A DNA stretch of 64,000 nt from Bacteroidales bacterium (GTDB lineage: Bacteria > Bacteroidota > Bacteroidia > Bacteroidales > UBA932): assembly GCA_024401695.1 (NCBI GenBank), contig JAKSKN010000004.1:124001-188000 (forward strand). The letters run 5' to 3'. Of this stretch, positions 20,677-30,208 are shown piece by piece. A program made the position numbers and the translations under genes. Below the pieces are notes generated by a model that saw only the letters and a list, made by a program, of their open reading frames with translations, was not told the origin of the DNA and ran no database searches. How positions within the stretch are numbered: position 1 is the first letter of the stretch; each line of letters begins with the position of its first letter.

Positions 20677-21277
20677 TATAAAGGAAATATACAGGAAGCT
20701 GCGTTTCGACGACTTGGGAGAGTCGTGGGTGAGCCTTGTGAATGCGGACACCGGCTCTGCACCGGTGTTTCTTACAGCCGCGCACAAGGCCTTCGCAGCT
20801 GTCTTCGAGAAAGTGGAACTACGGGGTTGCACGGTTAAATACGACTACGAGTTTCTCGCTGGACTGAACAAATTACTGGGCAAGTTGGCCGTTACGCCTA
20901 TCTTGGACTTGCTGCCGAGTGACATGTCGATATACGACAGTAACGATGCACGGTCATGCTCGACGCAGCTCAGGCTTGACGAATTGAGGTTTGTCGACAA
21001 GGAACACGGCAATGATATCACTGCACATTGCGGTAACATAGCCGTGCTGCGCAACGCCGGAATGAGGTACGCGTACGCTTTGGGACGCCCGTCCTTTGTG
21101 TTCAAGTTCGAGGTCGCTTCGTCCAGTTTTGCAGAAGCGGCAGGAGAGCCGTTCATCCCAAGTCCTGGATTGAACCTGCTGTTCACCATTTGTGTAACTA
21201 ATAAAAACGGCGTTATAGAGATGCTGGACAAGTTTATCGACGTAAAGGCGTCAAGTAAGGCACAGGTACAATATTGA
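20669..21277 (+). CDS. Unknown protein, paralogue of the previous gene
   Basis: A 202-aa soluble, beta-rich product sharing the L-x-F-x-DK-x-x-G..C-x-x-I pattern with the protein encoded at 20089. Its end lies just before the SbcD start, so it is in the same operon. Function unknown. Confidence 0.5.
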   Translation: MSDIKEIYRKLRFDDLGESWVSLVNADTGSAPVFLTAAHKAFAAVFEKVELRGCTVKYDYEFLAGLNKLLGKLAVTPILDLLPSDMSIYDSNDARSCSTQLRLDELRFVDKEHGNDITAHCGNIAVLRNAGMRYAYALGRPSFVFKFEVASSSFAEAAGEPFIPSPGLNLLFTICVTNKNGVIEMLDKFIDVKASSKAQVQY

Positions 21278-21294
21278 CTATACGATACTACAAC

Positions 21295-22479
21295 ATGAAT
21301 AAAAATATACACATAGGACATATAGCCGACTGCCATCTATGCAACAGGCAGTACGGTCACGAGTCCAGGGGAGCCGACTTCCTGCGAGGGGCGATGTCGG
21401 CGCTTTCTGCGTTGAAAAAATCCGGAGTGAGCCTTGTGCTGTGTTCCGGAGACCTGCTGGACACAGTCAACCCGGGGTCGAAGGTTTGCATAACGCAGCT
21501 GTCTAATTTGCGTGAATTCCTGAAGGCAAACGGACAGCTTATGATAGTGGTTGCAGGAAACCACGACAATGCATCGCCGCACTGGTGCAGTGCAATGAAG
21601 GACACTCCTGAGACTGGAGGCATATACTACCTTGACGACGAGGTGTACGTATACTCCGAGACAGGAGGCCTGCCGGGCATCACGATAACCGGCAGGAGCT
21701 ATGCAGATGCCGACGCCTACAGGGAGTGGATGGAAACTGCACCGGCTGCGGACATCCTGATGTATCATCTGGAGGTTGCCGACGCAGTGGGATATGCCGG
21801 CGAGAACATGATAACTATCGAGGAGCTGGCCAAGACCGACAAGTGGAAGGTGGTTGCCGCAGGGCACATCCACAAGCAGTTCTACGCTACATGCAAGACG
21901 CCGTCCAACCGCGTGATGACCTTCACTTATCCCGGCAGCACAGAGCTGTGCGAGGGCGGAGAGCCTTCCGACAAGACGGCCAACATCCTGACCATGGCCT
22001 ACAACGGCAGCGAGTGGGTGTTGGACGACCTGGAGAGGGTGCCTTTCGAGACGCGCCCTGTGCAGAAGTTCAAGATAACGACAGAGGAGGAGCTGACTGA
22101 GGCTTGCAGGGACGTGGAGCCTGGAGGCATAGTGTTCGTGGTGTTCGACAGGGCTGTGACCTCGGTGCACACGATGTTGAAGTCTGCAGCCGATAGAAAG
22201 GCTACAATCGAGGCCGGCAACAAGTGGTGCAGGACCATATTCAGGATGCAGCCCATGCTCAGCACAAGCGAGCGGGAGGTGCTTGAGAAGATTCAGGGAG
22301 GACGGTGCGTGAGCCTTCGGGAATACATGAACGAGGTTTCCAGTGAATACTTCTCCGAGGAGGAGTCCCAGCGTGGACTGACCAGTCTGTGTATGCTGCT
22401 GCTTGACAGCGGCACAGACCACAGGGCCGTGCTGGACGAGTTTGTTACTGAAAGATTGGATGGAAAGATATTGATATGA
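21295..22479 (+). CDS. sbcD: SbcD/Mre11-like nuclease subunit
   Basis: The 394-aa product has the metallophosphoesterase motifs in order: IGHIADCHL (DxH, residue about 8), CSGDLLD (GDxxD), VVAGNHDN (GNHD), MYHLEV, AAGHIHKQF (GHxH). The DxH variant DCH keeps the metal ligands. With the downstream SbcC it forms the Mre11-Rad50-type complex that trims DNA ends and opens hairpins; T4 gp47/gp46 is the phage precedent. I chose the ATG at 21295 because the motif-bearing beta-strand starts directly after. It overlaps sbcC by 4 nt. Confidence 0.9.
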   Translation: MNKNIHIGHIADCHLCNRQYGHESRGADFLRGAMSALSALKKSGVSLVLCSGDLLDTVNPGSKVCITQLSNLREFLKANGQLMIVVAGNHDNASPHWCSAMKDTPETGGIYYLDDEVYVYSETGGLPGITITGRSYADADAYREWMETAPAADILMYHLEVADAVGYAGENMITIEELAKTDKWKVVAAGHIHKQFYATCKTPSNRVMTFTYPGSTELCEGGEPSDKTANILTMAYNGSEWVLDDLERVPFETRPVQKFKITTEEELTEACRDVEPGGIVFVVFDRAVTSVHTMLKSAADRKATIEAGNKWCRTIFRMQPMLSTSEREVLEKIQGGRCVSLREYMNEVSSEYFSEEESQRGLTSLCMLLLDSGTDHRAVLDEFVTERLDGKILI

Positions 22480-25061
22480 GAATAACACACATTGAATTGA
22501 AGGATTGGGGCCCCCACAAGAGCATCGACGTCGATACGGACACAGGCATACTTGGAATAGTGGGCTCAAACGGCAGCGGCAAGAGCAATTTGCTGCAGGC
22601 TATAGACTATGCGTTCACGGGAAACCTGAACGGAAGGACCGGAACGTCGTACATTAGGAACTACGGCGCTGAGGGAGGCGCGTTGAAGGCCGTTGTGAAG
22701 ATCAAGTTCAAGAAGGACGGCAAGGAAGGCGAGATAACCAGGGAGATACTGCAGAAATCCAGCAAGAGGCTTCTCAAGTGGGATGGTGCGGAATACACCA
22801 AGGCCGACGACGTCGAGAAGATGATAAAGGAGATTCTCGGAGTGGACAAGGCCGCCCTGGCCAACGCGGCGTTCATAAAGCAGGGCGATATAGCCTCGCT
22901 TGTCCAGGGAACCCCCGCGGAGCGCAACGACATATTCAGGAAGCTGGTGCAGTTGAGCTTCATCGACAAGAGGAGCGAAGACCTTCTGGCCAAGCAGGTG
23001 GCTGTGGAGAGCAGCGTCAAGGACTACTCCGAGCTGAAGGTCATGCTGGAGGACAAGGCGGTATCCCTGGACAGCGAGCTTACCGCCGCCATGATAAAGG
23101 CGTCCAACCAGGAATGGGCCTCCGTCTGTATAGGCGCGTTGAGGGAGTATGCAGACGGCGAGAGGGAGATGGAAAAGGCATCGGCAGAGCTGGCGGCAGC
23201 AAACGAGAGCCTGCTCAAGGCCAGGGACTCGTTTGCCAGGACCACGGCTCTGGTGTATTCCAACCTCGGCGTCAAGCATGACAAGCTCGCGGAGTTTTCA
23301 GACACGTGTGCCAGGGAGATAGACGAGATAAGCGGCAAGTTGACTGCACATGCAAAGGTATCCGGAGCCCTTGGCAGGATAAGGGCTGGAGAGGGCACGA
23401 TAGTAGACTGCGCGGAGAAGCTGTCCGTCATGGAGCTTATGCTTCCGGACGACTTGGGCAGTATGAAGGCTCGTGAGAAGGAGCTTTCCGACGGTATCGA
23501 GGCGTATACTGCATACAAGGAGGCTTTGGAATGGTATTACGAGGCCGACAAGGACTGGCGGGACGCTGAAAGCAGCGCTGCCGGTGCAGTCAAGCACCAG
23601 CGCGAAAGGAAGATGGCCGCATACACCGAGCTGATTGAATGCCAGAACTCGATTGACGCGCTGAAGTGGCAGAATAAGCTTGTCAGCGCCAAGCTGGAGG
23701 CTGTAAAGGCCGGCAAGGGCAAGGCGGCCAAGTGTCCGTGCTGCGGCGGTGAGTTGCACATAGGAAGCGACGATACGGTTGATGCCTTGACCGCCGCGCT
23801 CGCCTCCATCAAGGAGATGGATGACGACCTGCAGATGAAGGCCGCCAACCTCAGGGTGGAGCTGGAGACGATGGCTTCCAACTATGCGGTGGCGGCGTCC
23901 AAGGTTGAAGAGACAGAGCGCAAGAGGGCTGTTATGTACAAAAACGTTCTGGACTTGGCGGAAAACCTGGATGGAATATCCGAGGACGAGGAGTTGTGCG
24001 AGCCTGAGGAGATAGACGAGATACTGGCTCCGATGCTTGAGGAACTGGACGTTATAGTTTCAAGGCTGAAGGATGCGTCCGCCGTGTCTGCCGAGATAAA
24101 GACGCTTGAGCACATGAAGGCCAGGGCGGAGGAGGACGTTGCGGCAGCCAGGGCGGAGATTGTCAAGTTCAACGGATACGATATAGACGACGGCGACGTG
24201 GACCGCTACAACGAGAAGCTTACGGAACTGCGCGAGAAAAGGGATTCGGCAGCCAAGTATTCCTCGGAGCTGGACGTGCTGCGCGAGCACATATCACTGT
24301 ACGGCGACCTGGTGGAAATGGGCGAGGAGACCCTGAAGAAGATAAACACCGGCCAGGAGTACCTGCTGAAGGATCCAAACCTGGAGAGATGCTTGAAGGA
24401 GAGGTATCCAGATGTGCTGACTGCACAGGAGGTGCTTGGCTTTGTGGAGACCGAGAAGGACATCTACAACAAGGCCACGGCGGAGTATGACCGCATCAAG
24501 AAGGAGGTGGATGCCAACGAGAAGGAGTTGAAAGGCGTATTGGAGAAGATAGAGCAGAACAAGCAGAGGCTCTCGCTTATAGCAGACTTGAAGAAGGTCA
24601 GGGAGGTTATAGGCAAGAACGGCGTGCCCATGGCGTACATGAACACGGTGTTCAAGGGTATATCGGCCGTGGTGAAGGATCTGCTCGAGAAGATGAACGC
24701 CAACTTCACCGTGGAACCGGATCCGTATTATCCGATGACGTTCAGGTTTGTAAGGGTTGACGACGACTCGGAGTACGACATGCCGCAGGAGCAGCTGTCC
24801 GGAGGCCAGGCGATAAGGCTGGCGCTGGCGCTGTTGATAGCGTGCCAGCAGATAGTGCTGCCCGAGATGGGATTGCTTGTTCTCGACGAGCCGTCCAGCC
24901 ATATAGACGACGACGGCATAGTCAGCATGAGGGACATGTTCCAGGAGCTGGTAACGGTGATGGACAGCGCAGACATGCAGCTGGTTATCGTGGACCATAA
25001 CGCCAACCTGATGAGTGCATTTAGCAGGACAATTAAGCTGGGCGCTTCCGAAAACCCTTGA
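22476..25061 (+). CDS. sbcC: SbcC/Rad50-like ATPase
   Basis: The 861-aa product is a full SMC-like ATPase: Walker A GSNGSGKS (about residue 29), long coiled coils on both sides of a CPCC zinc hook (about residue 420), signature LSGGQ (about 773) and Walker B LLVLDEPSSH (about 800). It partners the SbcD gene with a 4-nt overlap. It is shorter than E. coli SbcC (over 1,000 aa), as is usual for phage gp46 types. Role: recombination-dependent replication and host DNA degradation. Confidence 0.95.
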   Translation: MRITHIELKDWGPHKSIDVDTDTGILGIVGSNGSGKSNLLQAIDYAFTGNLNGRTGTSYIRNYGAEGGALKAVVKIKFKKDGKEGEITREILQKSSKRLLKWDGAEYTKADDVEKMIKEILGVDKAALANAAFIKQGDIASLVQGTPAERNDIFRKLVQLSFIDKRSEDLLAKQVAVESSVKDYSELKVMLEDKAVSLDSELTAAMIKASNQEWASVCIGALREYADGEREMEKASAELAAANESLLKARDSFARTTALVYSNLGVKHDKLAEFSDTCAREIDEISGKLTAHAKVSGALGRIRAGEGTIVDCAEKLSVMELMLPDDLGSMKAREKELSDGIEAYTAYKEALEWYYEADKDWRDAESSAAGAVKHQRERKMAAYTELIECQNSIDALKWQNKLVSAKLEAVKAGKGKAAKCPCCGGELHIGSDDTVDALTAALASIKEMDDDLQMKAANLRVELETMASNYAVAASKVEETERKRAVMYKNVLDLAENLDGISEDEELCEPEEIDEILAPMLEELDVIVSRLKDASAVSAEIKTLEHMKARAEEDVAAARAEIVKFNGYDIDDGDVDRYNEKLTELREKRDSAAKYSSELDVLREHISLYGDLVEMGEETLKKINTGQEYLLKDPNLERCLKERYPDVLTAQEVLGFVETEKDIYNKATAEYDRIKKEVDANEKELKGVLEKIEQNKQRLSLIADLKKVREVIGKNGVPMAYMNTVFKGISAVVKDLLEKMNANFTVEPDPYYPMTFRFVRVDDDSEYDMPQEQLSGGQAIRLALALLIACQQIVLPEMGLLVLDEPSSHIDDDGIVSMRDMFQELVTVMDSADMQLVIVDHNANLMSAFSRTIKLGASENP

Positions 25062-25096
25062 CAGCCTTTGAAAAACGGTGTAGCATTTGTTCGTGA
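25058..25096 (+). promoter_or_regulatory. Sigma70-type promoter
   Basis: Perfect TTGACA (25058-25063) overlapping the sbcC stop, 17-nt spacer, TAGCAT (25081-25086). ATG at 25096, so the leader is at most 3 nt. Confidence 0.7.
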
Positions 25097-25632
25097 TGAA
25101 TGATGCTGCAAAAATTACGGTAGGCAACTCGAGCAAGAAGCTGTTGCTGTCGTGCAGGCTGGACACTCCGTTCCTTGGCAACATACACAGTCGGGATAAG
25201 ATAATGCGCTTTGATATAGTTAAAAGCGGTACCGACAACTGGCTCAGAACGAACATGCCGCAGTGGCGATGGGCGTTGAGGGAGGCCATGGACTCCATAG
25301 GCATACTTGCAGAGTCGAATGTGGACTATGTCAGGCTGCCGATAAAGATAAAGGCTCCGTCGATAAGGTACTACTCGTTGAGGGGGTCTGCAAAGGACAA
25401 CGGCAAGTCCAGCACGTACGAGTGCTTCCAGGCCGGTACGGTGCTGACTTTCCCTGTATTCATATTGTCGCAGCTTGAAGGCGACGACGGTATGCAGGGG
25501 TTGTTCAAGCAGCGCCCTCCGACAGAGCAGGAGGTCATGGAGTGCTTCTCCACTATAGGCGAATGCATAGGACTGTCGCCGTGGGGCTCCAAGTCGGGAT
25601 ACGGAAGGTTTACTATAGAAACCGGTGAATAG
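25096..25632 (+). CDS. Unknown protein with C-terminal glycine-rich loop
   Basis: The 178-aa product is mixed alpha/beta. Its C-terminus reads GLSPWGSKSGYGRFTIE, a glycine-rich loop with a GYGRF core that recalls the C-terminal loops of ferredoxin-like RNA-binding (RAMP-type) proteins and of some uncharacterised phage proteins. The resemblance is local and weak. It has its own promoter within the replication block. Confidence 0.5.
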   Translation: MNDAAKITVGNSSKKLLLSCRLDTPFLGNIHSRDKIMRFDIVKSGTDNWLRTNMPQWRWALREAMDSIGILAESNVDYVRLPIKIKAPSIRYYSLRGSAKDNGKSSTYECFQAGTVLTFPVFILSQLEGDDGMQGLFKQRPPTEQEVMECFSTIGECIGLSPWGSKSGYGRFTIETGE

Positions 25633-25691
25633 GTAGTTTTGGGCGCGCATACCGGTTGTATTGTCGCGCCCGTTCATGGCAAGGAATAAGT

Positions 25692-25728
25692 CCGGGAGGG
25701 CGTGGTGCCCTCCCGGCAACTGTTTTTG
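25692..25728 (+). terminator. Rho-independent terminator
   Basis: CCGGGAGGGC pairs with GCCCTCCCGG (25692-25716), then CAACTGTTTTT. Confidence 0.75.
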
Positions 25729-25731
25729 ATT

Positions 25732-27183
25732 ATGCATAGCACCAAGATAACAATAAGGCAGTACGACGACAGGATAGTGTTCTCTCCTGTTCCAAACTGC
25801 ATAAAGGAGGCGCTTACTATATGGGAAAAGGACCTGAACGGAATGAGGCCGCTGGAGATGTTCGCAGTGGCCGACACCGACGACGGCGAGGTTTGTGTCA
25901 CTTATCCAGGGTTTGCGGGCAGGATCGCAGAGGCTGCATTCAAGCACGGCGTGCAGTTCGATATAGTCGACAAGAGGAAGGCGTGCATCCCGGCAGGGTT
26001 CCCTGCACCGGCGTTGGACAAGATGTACGGGTTCAGGTTCTCGCAGGAGGCGCTGATAACCGAGGCGCTGAAGAAGGATTGCAGCGGGCTGGTTGGGGCG
26101 CCGACGCGTTTTGGAAAGACTAGTCTGATTATCAATACGTTACGTGCATATCCATCATTGCCTGCGGTTGTCGTGGCCCCAGGTGTTGACCTCGTCGACC
26201 AGCTGTACGACGACTTGAGGGGCGCCAGGGGTATAAAGGGGCGCGAGATAAAGAAGATAACAGGCACGACGTCGAAGGTGCCGAGCACAGACGGCATAAC
26301 GGTATGCACCATAGACTGCCTCGAGCATGTCGACGAGAGCCTGCCAAGGCTTCTGCTGGTGGACGAGCCGCACGCCCTTGTGACAGACCACAGGCTGGGA
26401 CTTCTCAACAAGTTCACGAAGGCCAGGAGGCTGGGGTTCGGCGCGACTCTCAAAGGCAGGTTCGACAACAGGGACGCATTGATAACCGGTGCGTTCGGTC
26501 CGGTGCTGGCCAACAGGACATACCAGGAGGCCGTGGCCGAGGGTGCCATCTGCCAGTTGAACGTGATATTCCTGAGGGTGGAGCTTACTCCGCAATACTT
26601 CTACAGCCGCAACAAGGCGTACGACTCGGCACTGTTCCTGAACGCCACCATGGCCAAGACGGTCGCGGACATCTGCCGCAACGTCATTCCCAAGGACCTG
26701 CAGACGCTGATATTCATAGCCAACAAGGCGCAGGCCGAACTGTACCTGGACGCCATGGGAGACGAGGCCGAATTGGCCATGGCCATGCTGTTCAAGAACA
26801 AGAAGGAGCGCGAGGCCCTGGTGGCAAAGGTGAAGGAAAACGACATAAAGAGGTGCCTGTGCACGAACATATTCGTGCAGGGAGTGACATTCAGCGACCT
26901 GGCGGTTCTGGTGAACTGCAACGCCGGGGCCAAGTACACGAACACCATACAGAAGCCCGGACGACTCGCCGAGATACGTCCGGGAAAGAAGTGCGGTGTT
27001 GTGATAGACTTCATGTTCGTTCCTCCGGAAGACTACGACAAGAAGGATGTGAAGAGCGACACCTGGCTAATGCCGAGCAAGGACAGTGCGGCTAGGAAGA
27101 AGGTGTACAAGGATATGGGCTACGGCATATACGAGGTCGATAGCGTTGAAGAGATGAAAGAGGTATTTGATTCTATGATTTAA
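25732..27183 (+). CDS. SF2 helicase, UvsW/DEAH-like
   Basis: The 483-aa product has helicase motifs in order: GAPTRFGKTS (Walker A, about residue 122), VVVAPGVDLV (Ia), VDEPHA (DExH box, about 210), GFGATLKG (III), then a second RecA domain with FIANKAQAELY, NIFVQGVTFSDL and QKPGRLAEI (motif VI, usually QxxGRxxR). It resembles phage UvsW-type branch-migration helicases, which start with a small alpha/beta domain as here. The motif VI change to LAEI is worth noting. Role: recombination or replication restart. Confidence 0.85.
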   Translation: MHSTKITIRQYDDRIVFSPVPNCIKEALTIWEKDLNGMRPLEMFAVADTDDGEVCVTYPGFAGRIAEAAFKHGVQFDIVDKRKACIPAGFPAPALDKMYGFRFSQEALITEALKKDCSGLVGAPTRFGKTSLIINTLRAYPSLPAVVVAPGVDLVDQLYDDLRGARGIKGREIKKITGTTSKVPSTDGITVCTIDCLEHVDESLPRLLLVDEPHALVTDHRLGLLNKFTKARRLGFGATLKGRFDNRDALITGAFGPVLANRTYQEAVAEGAICQLNVIFLRVELTPQYFYSRNKAYDSALFLNATMAKTVADICRNVIPKDLQTLIFIANKAQAELYLDAMGDEAELAMAMLFKNKKEREALVAKVKENDIKRCLCTNIFVQGVTFSDLAVLVNCNAGAKYTNTIQKPGRLAEIRPGKKCGVVIDFMFVPPEDYDKKDVKSDTWLMPSKDSAARKKVYKDMGYGIYEVDSVEEMKEVFDSMI

Positions 27184-27185
27184 CT

Positions 27186-28025
27186 ATGACTGACGAAAAT
27201 GAACAATACAGCATGAATACAGGCAATCCGGACATAACCGGATCTGCCTGGGTGTGCGGCGACATACACGGGGAGCTTTCAGTGCTGCAGGTTGCGCTGA
27301 GGGACTCGCTTATGTACCGCAAGAGGAACGCCAAGGTGATTGGAGAGAAGGTCGAGGAGGCCCATATGATACTGCTTGGCGACGTCGGACTGGGGTTCCC
27401 TGATGATCCGGCAGGCGAGGCGCTTGTACGCAAGATGAACCGTCTGGCCGAAATGTTCAGGACTACAGTGTACCTTATCAGGGGAAACCACGACAACCCG
27501 GCAGTGTGGGACAGGGCCAGGAACAGCGCGTCGTTGCCGCAGCAGGACGATGAGCATCCAAGGGTGGTGTTCCTGCAAGACGGGCCTATACTTGTCAACG
27601 GCAGGAGGTTTCTGGTTATCGGAGGCGCCGCGTCGGCCGACGTGGAGTTCCGCGAGGAAGGGCGCGACTGGTGGGAAGAAGAGGGAGTGCGGGTGCAGTC
27701 CGCGTTTCGTGGAGGAGGCGACTGGACTGGATACTACGGCATACTGTCCCATGCCGGACCAAGGCCGTCCATAGTCAATCCAGAGTTACCGACCATGTTC
27801 CTGGCGGCGAAAGACGCCATAGACAGGGAGCAGGTGGTCTTGGGGGCCATAGGAAACGCGCTGTTACCCAGCGTGTGGTACCACGGGCATTATCATCGCA
27901 ACAACGTGGACTTCAGGTACTTCTGCAACCTTTCGGATGCCGGTGAAGGCGAACTGGCGGAGGACTCGTGCGTCATGTGCATATGCACTTGCCTTGACAT
28001 AGGGGCTGCAACACCTATACTCTAG
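27186..28025 (+). CDS. Calcineurin-like phosphoesterase
   Basis: The 279-aa product has GDIHGE, LLGDVGLG, RGNHDN and GHYHRN, the complete metal-binding set of the calcineurin-like phosphoesterase fold. The GDxHG form is typical of PPP-type protein phosphatases and related phage enzymes such as lambda phosphatase, though the insert regions differ. The substrate (phosphoprotein, nucleotide or RNA end) is unknown. It lies 2 nt after the helicase gene. Confidence 0.88.
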   Translation: MTDENEQYSMNTGNPDITGSAWVCGDIHGELSVLQVALRDSLMYRKRNAKVIGEKVEEAHMILLGDVGLGFPDDPAGEALVRKMNRLAEMFRTTVYLIRGNHDNPAVWDRARNSASLPQQDDEHPRVVFLQDGPILVNGRRFLVIGGAASADVEFREEGRDWWEEEGVRVQSAFRGGGDWTGYYGILSHAGPRPSIVNPELPTMFLAAKDAIDREQVVLGAIGNALLPSVWYHGHYHRNNVDFRYFCNLSDAGEGELAEDSCVMCICTCLDIGAATPIL

Positions 28026-28029
28026 CGCC

Positions 28030-28713
28030 ATGGACGAAGATGACGACGATGAAATCTACGGCGTCGCCCCTCCTGGAAAGGTGCTGTCATCGTCCGAAAC
28101 CGCGCTTGGTTCCGTTATCGTAAAGCTGCAAACCGCGTATGAACTGCATACCGAGAAGGTTATCGGAAAAGAGTTCAAGCTTAGTGAGAACGGCAAGAAG
28201 AGTTCGGTGTGGACGACCATAGCAAGGCAGGTTTCGGCTATAGGGGCCGATCCTGCAGAGTGGGTGCGGGCGCAGTTCGAGGTTGGATCCATAAAGAGGC
28301 CGTACGCCTCGCACATGGCCGGCGACAAGGCCCTTGCAAACTACAAGTTCCTTGTCGGCACGGTGTACAACCTGCCTGAGAAGGCTGTGGTCAACGCTCC
28401 GTCGGCAAGTCTGGCGGAAGAGGAGATGAACGCCAGGATAGATTCCCTGCGTATGTACTTGAAGCTGGTGACCGGTTCCGACGATCCCGACAGCCTGAAC
28501 GTCATGTTGTACATAGACGACAGGCAGTGGGGTATAGACGGGTTGGCATTGCTGATGGTGTGCACGGAGGATATGTACCTGCCGTTGTTTGCGGAGGATG
28601 CGTCGAAGGAGTTGAAATGGCGGCCGGACCTGATGAGGGTGTGCGCCGCGAACTATAAGGAAAACTTGGAAAGGCTCAATAGGTATGTTAATAGACAAAA
28701 CAGCGGGGTTTAA
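28030..28713 (+). CDS. Unknown; possible helicase loader by position
   Basis: A 227-aa soluble, helical product with no recognised motif and no P-loop. It overlaps the replicative helicase gene by 29 nt. Gene pairs of this kind often code for a helicase loader or accessory factor, so that role is a guess from position only. Confidence 0.45.
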   Translation: MDEDDDDEIYGVAPPGKVLSSSETALGSVIVKLQTAYELHTEKVIGKEFKLSENGKKSSVWTTIARQVSAIGADPAEWVRAQFEVGSIKRPYASHMAGDKALANYKFLVGTVYNLPEKAVVNAPSASLAEEEMNARIDSLRMYLKLVTGSDDPDSLNVMLYIDDRQWGIDGLALLMVCTEDMYLPLFAEDASKELKWRPDLMRVCAANYKENLERLNRYVNRQNSGV

Positions 28714-30142
28714 CATAATGCAGTCGGCTCCCGCGAGGTACGAGAAGTTCCTGCTGGCCGGCGTGCTTAGGGTGGAGACCATATGGGTCAAGATGAGGTC
28801 ATGGCTGTGTGTCGACGTATCCAGCAGGGCATCCAGGAACGACTTTACCAGTCCGTTGAACTATGCGTTCTACGAGACCATGAAGTACGCAAGGTTCGTT
28901 ACCGAGCCTGATGACGGTTCGTTTGTCGTTCCGACGGCGGATGCGATGAAGGCTGCGGAGGAATGCCTGCGTGGAGACAGGAAGATGGCAAGGCTGATGT
29001 CTGCCGTCGGTTCGGACGAGCTCGAGGAACTGTACACGGATATACTGTCCCTGAGTTCGGACTCGGAGCTGGAGGCCATAGTGTCGCCGACGTGCCTGCT
29101 GTGGCTGAAGAACAGGAAGCTGGCGCTGGGTATACAGGATATAGACTTGAACGGCGTGTCGCACGATCCCGGCAGCAGGCTCGACTCGTTGAAGAGCGAG
29201 ATAACTGCGATATCCGGCGGAGACGAGGAGGACGACGAGTTCCATAGCCTTGGAGACTCGGACGGCGGAATTGTGGTGGAGCGTATACAGCTGCCGGCTC
29301 CGTTCATCAATTTCAACAACAGCCTGGGAGGAGGCCTTGGTCTGAAGGAGCATATCATAGTGTGCGCCCCGACTGGACAGGGAAAGACCATATTCGCATG
29401 TCAGCTGGCTGCAACTGTGGCCATGGCAAAGAAGCATGTGGTGTTCATAAGTACGGAGCAGTCGTTCGTGGAGACTGAACCCAGGTTCATAGCCAACTGC
29501 AGCTGCACCTCGTCTTCGGCATTGGCAAAAATACCGTTCGACAAGGTGAAGGACGGCGTGGACGACGCAATGTCCAAGAACGGCGTGCTGACAGACGACC
29601 AGATAGCCACTATAAAGAAGATAAGGGAGGATTTGAGACCGTACCTTCATATGGTGGACTGGCAGGGCGGAAAGTATTCTGTAACGGACATAATCGGAGT
29701 GGTGCAGAGGGCAAAGAAGAGGTTCGGCGACATAGGACTGGTGATACTGGATTGGATAGGCGCGGCGTTGACAGACAACACGTCTGATCCGCACGAGAAG
29801 AGGATACTGTACCAGCAGGCCGCCGAGGTTATGAAGAACATGGCCATAAACGAGAATGTGGCGGCCGTGAGCATGGCCCAGACCACCAAGGACAGCGTGG
29901 GTGTCAAGGTGATAACCGAGGCACACCTCGCCGAGTGTAAGTCCCTGCACTGGCAGGCGACAGCGGCGTACGGCATATCGGCTATCAGGAAAAGGCTTAC
30001 CGACGACGACATAAACAACGACGAAGGCAACGCCACATACGAGGATACGCAGTATATGAACGCGTTCAAGTCGAGAAAGTGCAAGGGATTGATATTCCCG
30101 ATAACAAGGGAGTTTGATTATCAACGGTTTAGCAAATTGTAA
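28685..30142 (+). CDS. dnaB: Replicative DnaB-like helicase
   Basis: The 485-aa product has a C-terminal RecA-like motor: APTGQGKT (Walker A, about residue 229), VVFISTEQS (motif H1a), GLVILDWIG (Walker B), AAVSMAQTT (motif H3) and a final basic region. The N-terminal half is helical, as in DnaB, but is not recognisably the primase-binding domain. It unwinds duplex DNA ahead of the polymerase; the primase is encoded immediately downstream, as expected for a replisome operon. Confidence 0.88.
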   Translation: MLIDKTAGFNIMQSAPARYEKFLLAGVLRVETIWVKMRSWLCVDVSSRASRNDFTSPLNYAFYETMKYARFVTEPDDGSFVVPTADAMKAAEECLRGDRKMARLMSAVGSDELEELYTDILSLSSDSELEAIVSPTCLLWLKNRKLALGIQDIDLNGVSHDPGSRLDSLKSEITAISGGDEEDDEFHSLGDSDGGIVVERIQLPAPFINFNNSLGGGLGLKEHIIVCAPTGQGKTIFACQLAATVAMAKKHVVFISTEQSFVETEPRFIANCSCTSSSALAKIPFDKVKDGVDDAMSKNGVLTDDQIATIKKIREDLRPYLHMVDWQGGKYSVTDIIGVVQRAKKRFGDIGLVILDWIGAALTDNTSDPHEKRILYQQAAEVMKNMAINENVAAVSMAQTTKDSVGVKVITEAHLAECKSLHWQATAAYGISAIRKRLTDDDINNDEGNATYEDTQYMNAFKSRKCKGLIFPITREFDYQRFSKL

Positions 30143-30208
30143 AATTATGGAAGGTAACTCTGGTTGCATAATAATTCTGTTAATAATAATCATAATACTT
30201 ATTCTGTT

